From Gemmatimonadota bacterium (GTDB taxonomy: Bacteria; Latescibacterota; UBA2968; UBA8231): DNA of 64,000 nucleotides. Positions 17,859-27,702 of this stretch are shown here, one piece after another. The notes under the pieces were generated by a model, which saw nothing but the letters and a program-made list of their open reading frames with translations, did no database searches and was not told where the DNA came from. The stretch is from assembly GCA_018673255.1 (NCBI GenBank), contig JABHDC010000256.1, positions 23,559-87,558 on the forward strand, read 5' to 3'. Position 1 is the stretch's first letter, and every line of letters begins with the position of its first letter. The translations under genes and the position numbers were made by a program.

Positions 17859-19631
17859 ATGGCAATCGTCTCTCTCAATGGAATTGCTCTGGGCTATGAC
17901 GTCCAGCTGTTCAGCGGCGTCAATCTCCAGATCGAGCCGGGTGAACGTGTCTGCCTGCTCGGACGTAATGGGGCGGGCAAGTCGAGTCTGCTGAAGATCC
18001 TCCACGGCGATGTGAAGGCCGATGCCGGTGCCATACACTGGCAGCCGCACACACGTGTTGCCCTGCTTTCACAGGAGGTCCCCGCCGGGCTCGAAGGCAC
18101 GATTCGCGAGATCGTTGCCGCTGCGGTACCCGAAAGCAGGACGGGGCCGCCTATGGTCGACATTGTGCTATCGAAGATGCAGCTGTCCCCCGAGGCAGAT
18201 TTCGCGACCCTCTCGGTAGGCATGAAGCGTCGGGCCTTGCTGGCTCGGGCGCTGGCAACGGAGCCGGATCTGCTTCTGCTGGATGAGCCCACGAACCACC
18301 TGGACATCGAGGCCATCGTCTGGCTCGAAGAATTCCTTCTCAAGCGTCGTGGCGCCCTGCTCTTCATCACGCATGATCGCGCCTTAACCCGCCGACTGGC
18401 GACGCGAATTCTCGAGGTCGACCGGGGCCAGTTGTTCAACTGGAATTGCGACTATCCGACGTATCTACAACGCCGTGAGGCCCAACTCGAGGCGGAACAG
18501 GCGCAGCAGGGCCTCTTCGATCACCGATTGCGCGAAGAAGAAGCGTGGCTGCGACAAGGGGTCAAGGCACGGCGCACACGCAACGAAGGGCGCGTGCGAG
18601 CCCTGTTGCAGATGCGGGAAGATCGCCGCCAGGTGCGAGAGGGTGTCGGCGGTGTGCGTCTGAAGATTCAACAGGGCGAGAAGAGCAGCAAACGCGTCAT
18701 CGAGGTAAAGGATCTGCACTTCGGTTTTGACGAGCGGCCGATCGTTTCCGGACTGACAACAGAGATCCTTCGAGGGGACAAGATCTGTTTGCTGGGGCCC
18801 AATGGCGCCGGCAAGACCACCCTGTTACGACTGCTGCTCGGTGAACTGACGCCGCAGGCAGGACACGTGAAACACGGCCTGCGCATGCAGGTGGCGTATT
18901 TCGATCAGATGCGGGCACAACTGGACGAGGAGAAGACGGTCTTCGACAGCGTCGCCAATGGATCAGATCGCGTCGAAGTCGACGGCAAGACCAAACACGT
19001 GTTCGCCTACCTCAATGATTTCCTGTTCACCAAGCAGCAGGCGATGAACAAGGTGGCGGTCCTGTCCGGTGGTGAACGCAACCGGCTTCTGCTGGCCAAG
19101 CTGTTCACCATGCCGGCCAATATGCTCGCCCTCGACGAGCCGACGAATGATCTGGATGCGGAGACCCTCGATGTCCTGGAGGCAATGCTTGTGAGTTTCT
19201 CGGGCACTGTCCTGCTCGTGAGCCACGACCGGACATTCCTCGACAATGTGGCCACAGCGACGCTCTGCTTCGATGGCCGTGGTGGTGTCAAGGAATACAT
19301 CGGCGGCTACACCGATTGGCTCCGGCAACAGCCATCACCCGTTCAGGCGAAGAAACCGGTTGCCGTTGCCAGTGTGGCTCCCGCGGATCGTGAACGGGTG
19401 CGGCCGCGCAAGCTCAGCTACAAGGAGACGCGCGAACTGGACGGGTTGCCAGAGCATATCGATGGACTGGAAATGGAGATCACCAGTCTGCAGGAGACGA
19501 TGGCGGCTCCTGAGACGTACACGAATGGGAGCGATGTGGCTGCCCTGGGGGGGCGACTGGTTGCGGCAGAACGTGAACTCGAGGAGGCGCTGGCTCGATG
19601 GGAAGCGCTCGAAGAGATCCGCTCAGCCTGA
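17859..19631 (+). CDS. ABC-F family ATPase (Uup-like)
   Basis: The 590-residue protein has two ATPase modules and no membrane part. Module 1: Walker A GRNGAGKS (residues 35-42) and LLLLDEPTNHLD; its signature loop is LSVGMKRRALLARAL rather than LSGG. Module 2: GPNGAGKT (near 313), LSGGERNRLLLAKL and LALDEPTNDLD. A charged linker and a C-terminal coiled coil (SYKETRELDGLPEHIDGLE onward) match Uup. The family acts on the ribosome or on DNA precise excision (Uup). It follows the AKR gene by nine bases. Confidence 0.9.
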   Translation: MAIVSLNGIALGYDVQLFSGVNLQIEPGERVCLLGRNGAGKSSLLKILHGDVKADAGAIHWQPHTRVALLSQEVPAGLEGTIREIVAAAVPESRTGPPMVDIVLSKMQLSPEADFATLSVGMKRRALLARALATEPDLLLLDEPTNHLDIEAIVWLEEFLLKRRGALLFITHDRALTRRLATRILEVDRGQLFNWNCDYPTYLQRREAQLEAEQAQQGLFDHRLREEEAWLRQGVKARRTRNEGRVRALLQMREDRRQVREGVGGVRLKIQQGEKSSKRVIEVKDLHFGFDERPIVSGLTTEILRGDKICLLGPNGAGKTTLLRLLLGELTPQAGHVKHGLRMQVAYFDQMRAQLDEEKTVFDSVANGSDRVEVDGKTKHVFAYLNDFLFTKQQAMNKVAVLSGGERNRLLLAKLFTMPANMLALDEPTNDLDAETLDVLEAMLVSFSGTVLLVSHDRTFLDNVATATLCFDGRGGVKEYIGGYTDWLRQQPSPVQAKKPVAVASVAPADRERVRPRKLSYKETRELDGLPEHIDGLEMEITSLQETMAAPETYTNGSDVAALGGRLVAAERELEEALARWEALEEIRSA

Positions 19632-19696
19632 CCACCCCGGTACGCTGAGATCCGGGTCAATACGAGCGCATGCCACCTTTTGGAAATGGACTGAGA

Positions 19697-20692
19697 ATGG
19701 ACACATACGGTACCGATCGAGACTGGACCGGGCAGACACCTATCGGCTATCCGGAACGGGCCTGGGAAATCCTCGACCCGCGATTCGACGGAAATCAGGG
19801 CAATTCCACCCTCCTGCGACTCTGGCACGGCACCGGACACGATGCGGCCCAGTGGACGGAGGGCCCCGTGTGGATGGGGGACTGGGGTTGTCTGATCTTC
19901 TCAGACATTCCCAATCATCGTACCCTGCGCTGGTGCGAAGACGATGGCCGCGTCAGTGTCTTCCAGCATGAGTCGAACTACGCCAATGGCCACACGCGGG
20001 ATCTGCAGGGCCGACTCATCGCCTGTGAGCACGATACGCGACGTATCACGCGACGTGAATACGATGGCACCTGGACGGTGCTGGCCGATTCATGGGAGGG
20101 CAAGCCGCTGAATGCGCCCAATGACGCTGCCATTCACCCGGATGGATCCGTGTGGTTTACCGATCCGGGCTACGGCACGCTGTGGGAATACGAAGGACAC
20201 AAGGCAGAGCACGAACTACCGACACGGGTTTACCGCATCGATGGCGGCAACGGCGAACTCAGCATGATCAGCGAAGGACAGATGCGCCGACCGAATGGGA
20301 TCTGCTTCTCGCCGGATGCCACCAAGGTCTACGTCGTCGACACGGGCAAGACCGATGGTGACTATCCGGCCAATATCGTCGAATTCGATGTGAGTGCCGA
20401 TGGCACGCAGGCCGAGTCGCCACGCGTCTTCGCCGACTTCGCACCAGGCATGACGGACGGTATCCGTTGTGACACGAATGGCAATCTGTGGTGCAGCTGG
20501 GGATGGGGCGGGGATCAGACCCATGGCGTCCGTGTGCATGCGCCGGATGGCACAACCCTGGCAATTCTTCATACACCCGAAGCGATCGGGAATCTCTGCT
20601 TCGGTGGCACGAAGAGGAATCGCCTCTTCATGGCCGGCAGCACCTCCCTGTATGCGGTGTATGTGAATGCGAAGGGCGCGGCGCTGAGCTGA
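19697..20692 (+). CDS. SMP-30/gluconolactonase family protein
   Basis: The 331-residue six-bladed propeller shows EGPVWMGDWGCLIFSD (metal Glu), NGHTRDLQGRLIACEHDTRR, NAPNDAAIHPDGSVWFTDPGYG (metal Asn-Asp), RPNGICFSPDATKVYVVDT and a late DGIRCDTNGNLWCSWGWGG. These are the calcium/metal sites of the SMP-30/LRE family, which hydrolyses sugar lactones. ATG 19697 is used. It would open the lactone made by the aldose dehydrogenases nearby; this pairing is inference. Confidence 0.88.
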   Translation: MDTYGTDRDWTGQTPIGYPERAWEILDPRFDGNQGNSTLLRLWHGTGHDAAQWTEGPVWMGDWGCLIFSDIPNHRTLRWCEDDGRVSVFQHESNYANGHTRDLQGRLIACEHDTRRITRREYDGTWTVLADSWEGKPLNAPNDAAIHPDGSVWFTDPGYGTLWEYEGHKAEHELPTRVYRIDGGNGELSMISEGQMRRPNGICFSPDATKVYVVDTGKTDGDYPANIVEFDVSADGTQAESPRVFADFAPGMTDGIRCDTNGNLWCSWGWGGDQTHGVRVHAPDGTTLAILHTPEAIGNLCFGGTKRNRLFMAGSTSLYAVYVNAKGAALS

Positions 20693-20711
20693 GCCGCCCC
20701 GGTGGCCCAGT

Positions 20712-21293
20712 CTACTGAGGGACCGATAGATCACCCATCATGCGGGTGATCCGCGCAGCATACGTCACGTCCATGCTGCCCATGATCCTGGCGACCTGCT
20801 GCGGTTGCAGTTCAAACATCAGGTGAGCGACCAGGGTGTCGGACAGACTGCCCTCGGCAAGAATTGCTGCCGCGTCATCGGGTTTGATCTTGCTGAAGGC
20901 GGGTGCCAACACACTACCCTGTTGTCGGGCACGCAGGAAGGCGGCGCTGTCACCCGTCGATTCGCGCGCCGCCAACTCCTCCTGCAAGGCGCCGCGCAAC
21001 TCCACGACCTGGGCCGTGGTGAGGGCCAGAGAATTCCGGGCGGCGTTGAGACTGTCCAGTTGGGCCTCGTATTCTTGACGATAACCTTCCACCAGGGCCA
21101 GCATCGTTGTCAGCTTGTCCTCCTGGTCCATCAGGTCGTCAGGCAAGCCGCTCTGATCCTCTGCGCCTGTCAGCAGAGAGACCAGCTCCTGTGGCGAGTC
21201 GACGACGTCGGTGTAGAAGAGCATCGACACGAGGGCGGCGCTGAAGGAGAGGAACAACCCCGCAATCAGGAGTGGGGTGAGCAGGTATTTCAC
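20712..21293 (-). CDS. MotE/MgtE-N-like protein with one membrane helix and coiled coil
   Basis: The 193-residue protein has an N-terminal membrane segment (YLLTPLLIAGLFLSFSAALV), a coiled coil (LTTMLALVEGYRQEYEAQLD, then RNSLALTTAQVVELRGALQ), and a C-terminal MgtE-N-like helical domain: AFSKIKPDDAAAILAEGSL and LQPQQVARIMGSMDVTYAA. This is the layout of MotE, the flagellar stator chaperone. GTG 21293 is used because it opens the membrane helix; no good Shine-Dalgarno is seen. No flagellar genes are in the window, so the role here is open. Confidence 0.7.
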   Translation of the reverse strand: MKYLLTPLLIAGLFLSFSAALVSMLFYTDVVDSPQELVSLLTGAEDQSGLPDDLMDQEDKLTTMLALVEGYRQEYEAQLDSLNAARNSLALTTAQVVELRGALQEELAARESTGDSAAFLRARQQGSVLAPAFSKIKPDDAAAILAEGSLSDTLVAHLMFELQPQQVARIMGSMDVTYAARITRMMGDLSVPQ

Positions 21294-21399
21294 GCGAGAG
21301 CACCGGGCAAAGAGAGAAGCCTTACAGGAGTACAGATCGGCAGATCTGTGAATCCCTTGAGAAACCGACACATGACGACGAGAAACTGAAGGCGTTACG

Positions 21400-22794
21400 A
21401 TGAAAGCGATCCTCTTTTTCGACGACTTCCTCATCCACCGCAGTGCCGATGTCGAGCGTCGGTTCCATACGCCGAAGTGGCACGATGAGGTCGCCTATAC
21501 CGATCCCCATTCTCACTACGGCATGGGTTATGCGAGCGTCGTGGCAGCACCGGGAGAGGGATACTTCCTGTATTACGTCTGTCTGTCTGGCGAAGAGACC
21601 AGCGACGAACACGGTTCGAGCGTCGTCTGCATGGCGAAGAGCAAAGACGGTCTGGCCTGGGAACCGATGGCGACGGGTGTGGCAAAGGAGGGCCTACCTG
21701 AACACGTGCTCCTCTCCGGCCCACCCAAACCTGCCGGCTGGTGGGTGTATCGTGATGCCAACCCGGAGGCTCAAGGCCGCTACCTCACGACGAATTCCCC
21801 GATCCTGCGTGGTCCGTCCGGCGTAGGGCTGCAGGATGTGCCGTCGGTCTTGCTCGATTCCTGGGACGGTCTCACCTGGAATGTCATTCCGGACTCCGAG
21901 TTTCTGCCACATCACAGCGATACCTGCAACGCCCTCGTCTACAATCCGATCAAGGGCCGATACCAGATCACGATCCGACGACGATGGGGTGAACGAAGAG
22001 TCTTCCAGGTTGAGAGCACCGACCTGGTGAAGTGGACGGCGCCTCACCCGGTCCTGCATCCATCACCCATCGACCCACCGTCGACGCATTTTTACGGCAT
22101 GCCCCAGTTCTTCATCCCCTCGGCCGGCCTATTCGTCGGATTTCTGTGGTTGCAGCACATGCCGTATAACGATGTCATGGGTGGTCCGGTTACCACCGAA
22201 TACGCGTATTCCTACGACGGCGACCTCTGGAATCGATCGCATACGGTGGCGATGCCGCGAAGAGAGCCTGGTTGTTTCGGCGCTGGATCGATCTATGGCA
22301 CAGCCATGATCGAGCGCGACGAGGATGTCCTCGTATACGCCGTTGCCCGGGTGGAAGAGCATCATGCCATTCGGCGCCTCATCGAGGACGGTACGCAGAG
22401 CGCCGTGTTACTCTCCGGGTCCTTGCGAAAGCACGGTTTCGTCGGGCTCGTCTCGAATCGTGGACGGGGAGAGATCACGACCGAGTGCCTACTCCTCGAT
22501 CGTCCTGAGATTGCCATCAACGTCAATGCGCCACTTGGTGGTGTGCGCGTGCAATTGTGTGACACCGGCTATCGTCCACTGCCAGGATGCACATACGACG
22601 ACTGCCGTGAGATTCAGGGCGATCTCGTGAGTGCAGAGGTCGTGTGGGGAGACGGGGGTGCATTCCGGAAGGTTGTCGAAGCCAACCAATGGGTGAGAAT
22701 CCAGGTTGAATTCGAACACGCCGAGATCTTCAGCATCGACACCGAGTGTGCGGTGGCCATCAATCCCATGGCCCCGGTGCGGCGTGACCTGTAG
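21400..22794 (+). CDS. Five-bladed beta-propeller, GH43/GH32-like hypothetical protein
   Basis: The 464-residue cytoplasmic protein has blade-type motifs repeated along it: YYVCLSGEETSDEHG then SKDGLAWEPM, DSWDGLTWNVIPDSEF, TCNALVYNPIKGRYQI, STDLVKWTAPHPVL and YSYDGDLWNRSHT. The S-x-D-G-x-x-W pattern is that of GH43/GH32/GH68-clan propellers. The final ~110 residues form a beta domain. A GAAGG seven bases upstream supports ATG 21400. The catalytic acids are not recognised with certainty, so enzyme activity is inferred only from fold. Confidence 0.65.
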   Translation: MKAILFFDDFLIHRSADVERRFHTPKWHDEVAYTDPHSHYGMGYASVVAAPGEGYFLYYVCLSGEETSDEHGSSVVCMAKSKDGLAWEPMATGVAKEGLPEHVLLSGPPKPAGWWVYRDANPEAQGRYLTTNSPILRGPSGVGLQDVPSVLLDSWDGLTWNVIPDSEFLPHHSDTCNALVYNPIKGRYQITIRRRWGERRVFQVESTDLVKWTAPHPVLHPSPIDPPSTHFYGMPQFFIPSAGLFVGFLWLQHMPYNDVMGGPVTTEYAYSYDGDLWNRSHTVAMPRREPGCFGAGSIYGTAMIERDEDVLVYAVARVEEHHAIRRLIEDGTQSAVLLSGSLRKHGFVGLVSNRGRGEITTECLLLDRPEIAINVNAPLGGVRVQLCDTGYRPLPGCTYDDCREIQGDLVSAEVVWGDGGAFRKVVEANQWVRIQVEFEHAEIFSIDTECAVAINPMAPVRRDL

Positions 22795-22811
22795 AGGTCG
22801 TCAGGGCCCTG

Positions 22812-24647
22812 TTAAGGGCACTCGTGCCGTCTGCAGGTGTAGCGTGTCTCGAAACACGTGGAGACAGCGCGTCGTCTTACGACCAGCCCCTGGCGTGTGT
22901 GCTCGGTGGAATCCATGTAGCTGTAGACCAGATGCACGGTCGTACCGGGTGCACCCGCCATGGCCACCCGGACGGTCTTGTCTGCCAGGACGAAGTCCAC
23001 CGACCAGTCGTCATCGGTGGTGAAGTGACGGATGTCGAACAGGTGCTGGTAGCCGTTCTCATCACCCAGTGATGTCAGCGCGACCGTGTCGTACTGGCAT
23101 TGCAGATCGCCCAGACAGTAGAAGAACCAGTCCACCGTGTGTTCTTCGTAGGCCTGCACGTCGAAGCGATCCTCCAGCTGGCTGTGGCCGACGCGTAACT
23201 GGCGGGTGTAGTTGACGGCGTCATAGATCCCCTTTGCGGTCACTCGCAGGCATCCGGCCTCGGCGTCGAAGAGTTCCACGATCCCGTCGGCCAGGGATTT
23301 CTGAGATTCCATATCGATGGCCACCGTGTTGTGCGACGGGGTCAGTCGTTGCCACTCGGCGAAGAGCCCCGAGCCGTAGCCGCCCGTGCCCAGATCGGCG
23401 GCTACCACATCGGCATCGAAGGCCAGCTCGATGTTCATGATGTCCGGATGCACGTGCAACTTCGTGTGGGTGCCGTATTTCACGAACACTTCGGTATCGC
23501 CGCTGCGCAACATGGCCATATAGGCATCGGCGTTGTTCACCGAGCCGAATTCGCCCACCCTCTCGCACTGGGGCCAGCGATTGAACAGGAGGCGCCACAG
23601 GCCGCCACTGCTCTGGCCCTGGTGCATCAGGCCGCAGGCCTGGCGAATCAGATCGTTGTCGAACAGCGCACTGGCACACTCGTACTGAGTGGCGTAGTTG
23701 TCCAGTCGCAGGACCGGGTGTGCGTCATTGGGATTGGGGAACTGGCCGTTGCGGAACAGCAGGCCCAGCGGGAATTCAAACATACCCTCCACCGTCGCCC
23801 GGATCTGGGGCAGTTCGGGCAGTTCGAAGTTGCGCCACTGACAGGCAAGCAACAGGTAACACAGGGGGTGCAGCGTGTAGAAGTGATAGTGCATGGAACC
23901 TTCGTACCACAGACCATCGGCCGTCACCCCACGCTGCAGCTGGTCGGGAATGCCGTATTTCCCGTGGAAGGCCCGTTCGATCAGTCGTTCGTCGTCGAAC
24001 AACACACCGATCATGGCCTCGGCGCACTTGATCCACACGGGAATGTTGTAGATCCGCGTTGCAAAGAAGTCGAAGAGGTCCGCTTCGCGGCTGAACAGAT
24101 CGCGGTGGTATCGTTCCAGTTCGGCTGCCGTGAACTCATCCCGAATCATCTCCAGTCCCAGCATGATCGTCATCATGCCCACGGCGTCGTCCAGATGCTG
24201 GTTCATGATCTTGCCCTGGAAACGCATGGCCACGGCCCGGTTGTCGAACCGGTCGTAGTTGTCGGCGTACAGATCCAGCACCTGGCGGATATAGGCGGGA
24301 TAACGCGGATCGGGCTCGAGGCGATGGGCCACTGCAGCGGCCAGGACCTGCTGGTTGGCTTTGCCGCGATACATGTTGTTCCAGGCCTCGTCCAGCTTGA
24401 CGCCCTCATTGTCGCGGCCACAGGCGGGGCAACTGTGCTGGTGCGGGCGAGACAGGTCGAAGCTCAACCGACCGGAGCACGTCTGGCAGTTGTAGTCGTG
24501 GCCCCAGCCGGCGCGCCGACCTGGGTCGTCGGCATAGGAGGCCATCCACTGTGACAGATCACGTTTCATTTCAGCGAAGAAGGCGGAGGCCCATTCGTCC
24601 TCAAATGCCAGTGTTCTGATCTGAGCCCAGTCGATGGTGTGAGACAT
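22812..24647 (-). CDS. Heparinase II/III-like polysaccharide lyase family protein
   Basis: The 611-residue protein has no signal peptide. Residues ~50-85 contain two CxxC pairs (CQTCSG and CPACGRD), a zinc-ribbon-like insert. Next come the alpha/alpha-toroid part (GKANQQVLAAAVAHRLEPD, GSMHYHFYTLHPLCYLL) and a C-terminal beta-sandwich with heparinase-type motifs: KLHVHPDIMNIELAFDADV, TPSHNTVAIDMESQKSL and YDAVNYTRQLRVGH. AGGGA seven bases upstream supports ATG 24647. Family members cleave uronate-containing glycans by elimination. Lack of an export signal suggests action on imported oligomers. Confidence 0.82.
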   Translation of the reverse strand: MSHTIDWAQIRTLAFEDEWASAFFAEMKRDLSQWMASYADDPGRRAGWGHDYNCQTCSGRLSFDLSRPHQHSCPACGRDNEGVKLDEAWNNMYRGKANQQVLAAAVAHRLEPDPRYPAYIRQVLDLYADNYDRFDNRAVAMRFQGKIMNQHLDDAVGMMTIMLGLEMIRDEFTAAELERYHRDLFSREADLFDFFATRIYNIPVWIKCAEAMIGVLFDDERLIERAFHGKYGIPDQLQRGVTADGLWYEGSMHYHFYTLHPLCYLLLACQWRNFELPELPQIRATVEGMFEFPLGLLFRNGQFPNPNDAHPVLRLDNYATQYECASALFDNDLIRQACGLMHQGQSSGGLWRLLFNRWPQCERVGEFGSVNNADAYMAMLRSGDTEVFVKYGTHTKLHVHPDIMNIELAFDADVVAADLGTGGYGSGLFAEWQRLTPSHNTVAIDMESQKSLADGIVELFDAEAGCLRVTAKGIYDAVNYTRQLRVGHSQLEDRFDVQAYEEHTVDWFFYCLGDLQCQYDTVALTSLGDENGYQHLFDIRHFTTDDDWSVDFVLADKTVRVAMAGAPGTTVHLVYSYMDSTEHTRQGLVVRRRAVSTCFETRYTCRRHECP

Positions 24648-24913
24648 GGTTACATCCCTGTGTCTGGTTGGCGTGATCTGTGGATAGGGGACCGGGGCAG
24701 ATCGTGCTTGCGCACCCGTCTGCTACGACGATGGGCCGTCAGATACCGGATCTGACGAAGAGGCTGGGTCCAGAGGCAGTATGGTGAGCCGGGTGTTCGT
24801 TGGGCAAATGGCGAGCAACGTCTTCGGCCTACCGGTGGCAGATGCTCCGACGGCCCGGATGATAGCCGATCGACCAGTTGCCCGAACTCTCTCCACTGGC
24901 TAGGCTGAGTCTT

Positions 24914-27010
24914 ATGATCTCAGCTCCGATTCTCGTCGTCGCCACCGCCACCGTCCTCGCGATGGTCAGCCCTGCCCGTTCCGACCAAGGGATGCGTCCG
25001 TCCGATTCCTGGTCCTACCAGATGGGAGACGAACGCACGTGGGCAGATCCCGCCTTCGACAGCGGTGGCTGGCCGGTGGTCTCCCGCTCGCGATATCCCG
25101 AGGGTGCCAGCGAGGGTGTCGTCTGGTTCCGGTGTTCCCTCGAGATCGACTCGACGCGATGGGGCCGCCCGGTGCCATTTTCTCTCCAATACGCGGGGGC
25201 GGTCGAGGTCTATCTCGACGGCGAACTCGTGCGCCGTTTCGGCCGGATCGGTGACTCAACAGACTCAAGTGTCTACGGTGTGAACACCGAGCCGGTTCCG
25301 TGGGAGCTCATGCCATCCGCGTCGGCTACATCGACCGTGTCGGCTTCCGGCACGGCGTCTCGACATGTCATTGCTTTGCGCTACGCGCCCCTGGACGGCC
25401 TGTCGTTTCGAGCAGACGGCGCTCCACCCCTCCTGAACCTGAAGATTGGAGAACTCGAGACGGATCCGGTTTCGCGGGCGGAGGGAGGTGGATCCGAGAC
25501 CGACCCCGCCCTGTGGGTCTACCGGACGGCGTTTCCCGGACCCCACGGCATCTTCCTGATTGGCGTGTGCCTGGCCTTCGCTTTCCTCCACGTGTTCCTC
25601 TTCGTCTTCCACCCCGCCCAGCCTGCCAACATGTACTACACGCTCTTTCTGTTGGGCACTGCAGGCGGCCGAATCTTCTCTTACGAAATGCTGTCCCCAA
25701 CGGATCCTGACGGCATCGCCAACATCGTCGCCTGGGAGATGATCTCATCGACGGCTTCGATCCTCGCCGCCACGGGACTCATCCACGTGATCTTCCTTGG
25801 TCAGCGGACCAGGACATACCTGCCACTGGTCGGCTTGGGGGTGATCCTCTCGATCTGGCAATGGTTTGAGCCATTCCACGTGCGGGTCCCTGTCCTGGCG
25901 TTCTTCCTCCTCCTCTTCGCGGAGATCACCCGGACCCTCATCGTTGCTCGACTCCGACGCGACACCCGGCCGGTGGAAGGCAGGTGGATCCTGGCGGTCG
26001 GTATCCTCCCCCTCACAGTCATTGCCTTCTTCGCGATCACGTCCATGGCCGGATCTCCGTCTCCGGCGTTCGACCTATTCATCATCGACAGCGCGTTCTA
26101 TGCGGTTCTGTTCCTCATTGCGTGCATGTCCCTCTTCCTGGCGAGTGACTTCGCGCGCACCAGCAAGAAACTCGTGCGTGCAAATGCCGAACTCGAGTCG
26201 TACAGCCACACACTCGAGGAGCGGGTCGAAGCTCGGACGCAGGAGTTGAGGGAGAAGCAGTCACAGCTCGTTCAGGCGGGGAAGATGGCATCCCTGGGGC
26301 AGCTCGTGGCCGGCGTCGCCCACGAGATCAACAACCCGGTCGGGGCCGTCAATGGTGCGGCGGATGTAGCCGGTCGGTGCGTGGACAGACTGGAGGTGCA
26401 ACTCGAGGCCGAGGGTGCAGGTGACCAGGCCCAGGTGACGTCGCTACGGAAGACGGTCGATATCCTCCGGCAGAATGTGGGACTGATCGCGGCGGGCGGC
26501 GGGCGGATCGCATCCGTTGTCCGAAGCCTCAGAGATTTCGCCCGCCTCGACGAAGCTGAGTTTCAGAGCGCCGACCTGCATCAGGGTCTGGACAGTGTCC
26601 TCGACCTTCTGCGCCACGAAGTGGAAGGTCGCGTCACGATCATTCGGGAGTACGGAGGCATCCCGCCCATCGACTGCTACCCGAGGCAGCTGAACCAGGT
26701 ATTCATGAATCTGCTGCTCAACGCCGCCGAAGCGATCGATGGGGAAGGGACGATCACACTCACGACCGTGAGCGATGGCGAGTCGGTCACGGTGCGGGTC
26801 GCCGACACGGGACGTGGGATCCCGGAAGCAAACCTGGACCGAATCTTCGATCCCGGGTTTACGACCAAGGGTGTGGGCGTGGGGGTGGGTCTGGGACTGG
26901 CCATCTCGTTCAATATCGCGCGCGAACACGGTGGGACGCTTGGGGCACAGAGCGAGGATGGGAAGGGGACCGTGTTCACACTGACGGTCCCGATCCGTCC
27001 GACTGACTGA
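24914..27010 (+). CDS. Orphan sensor histidine kinase with 7TM (7TMR-DISM-like) module
   Basis: The 698-residue protein has a signal sequence, an extracellular beta-sandwich (residues ~35-210, with WPVVSRSRYPEG and VEVYLDGELVRRFGRIGDS, DISM-extracellular-like), seven membrane helices (~215-415), a coiled coil, and a kinase core. The phospho-acceptor His470 lies in VAHEINNPVGAVNGA. ATPase motifs: NLLLNAAEAID (N box), VRVADTGRGIPEAN (G1) and GVGVGLGLAIS (G2). ATG 24914 begins the signal peptide; TTG 24878 is a possible longer start. No response regulator is next to it, and the ligand may be a carbohydrate; this is inference. Confidence 0.88.
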   Translation: MISAPILVVATATVLAMVSPARSDQGMRPSDSWSYQMGDERTWADPAFDSGGWPVVSRSRYPEGASEGVVWFRCSLEIDSTRWGRPVPFSLQYAGAVEVYLDGELVRRFGRIGDSTDSSVYGVNTEPVPWELMPSASATSTVSASGTASRHVIALRYAPLDGLSFRADGAPPLLNLKIGELETDPVSRAEGGGSETDPALWVYRTAFPGPHGIFLIGVCLAFAFLHVFLFVFHPAQPANMYYTLFLLGTAGGRIFSYEMLSPTDPDGIANIVAWEMISSTASILAATGLIHVIFLGQRTRTYLPLVGLGVILSIWQWFEPFHVRVPVLAFFLLLFAEITRTLIVARLRRDTRPVEGRWILAVGILPLTVIAFFAITSMAGSPSPAFDLFIIDSAFYAVLFLIACMSLFLASDFARTSKKLVRANAELESYSHTLEERVEARTQELREKQSQLVQAGKMASLGQLVAGVAHEINNPVGAVNGAADVAGRCVDRLEVQLEAEGAGDQAQVTSLRKTVDILRQNVGLIAAGGGRIASVVRSLRDFARLDEAEFQSADLHQGLDSVLDLLRHEVEGRVTIIREYGGIPPIDCYPRQLNQVFMNLLLNAAEAIDGEGTITLTTVSDGESVTVRVADTGRGIPEANLDRIFDPGFTTKGVGVGVGLGLAISFNIAREHGGTLGAQSEDGKGTVFTLTVPIRPTD

Positions 27011-27090
27011 TGCTACCACCCCGGCAAATCCAGCATGTCGCAACCTCGACGGATGAGGAACAGGTCGCTACTGCCCAGGTCTGCAATCCG

Positions 27091-27695
<605 letters not shown>

Positions 27696-27702
27696 GGGAC
27701 GG

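Noticed and set aside
23331..24554. Long plus-strand frame opposite the heparinase-like gene
   Set aside because: Shadow frame; no recognisable domain, and the minus-strand gene accounts for the sequence.
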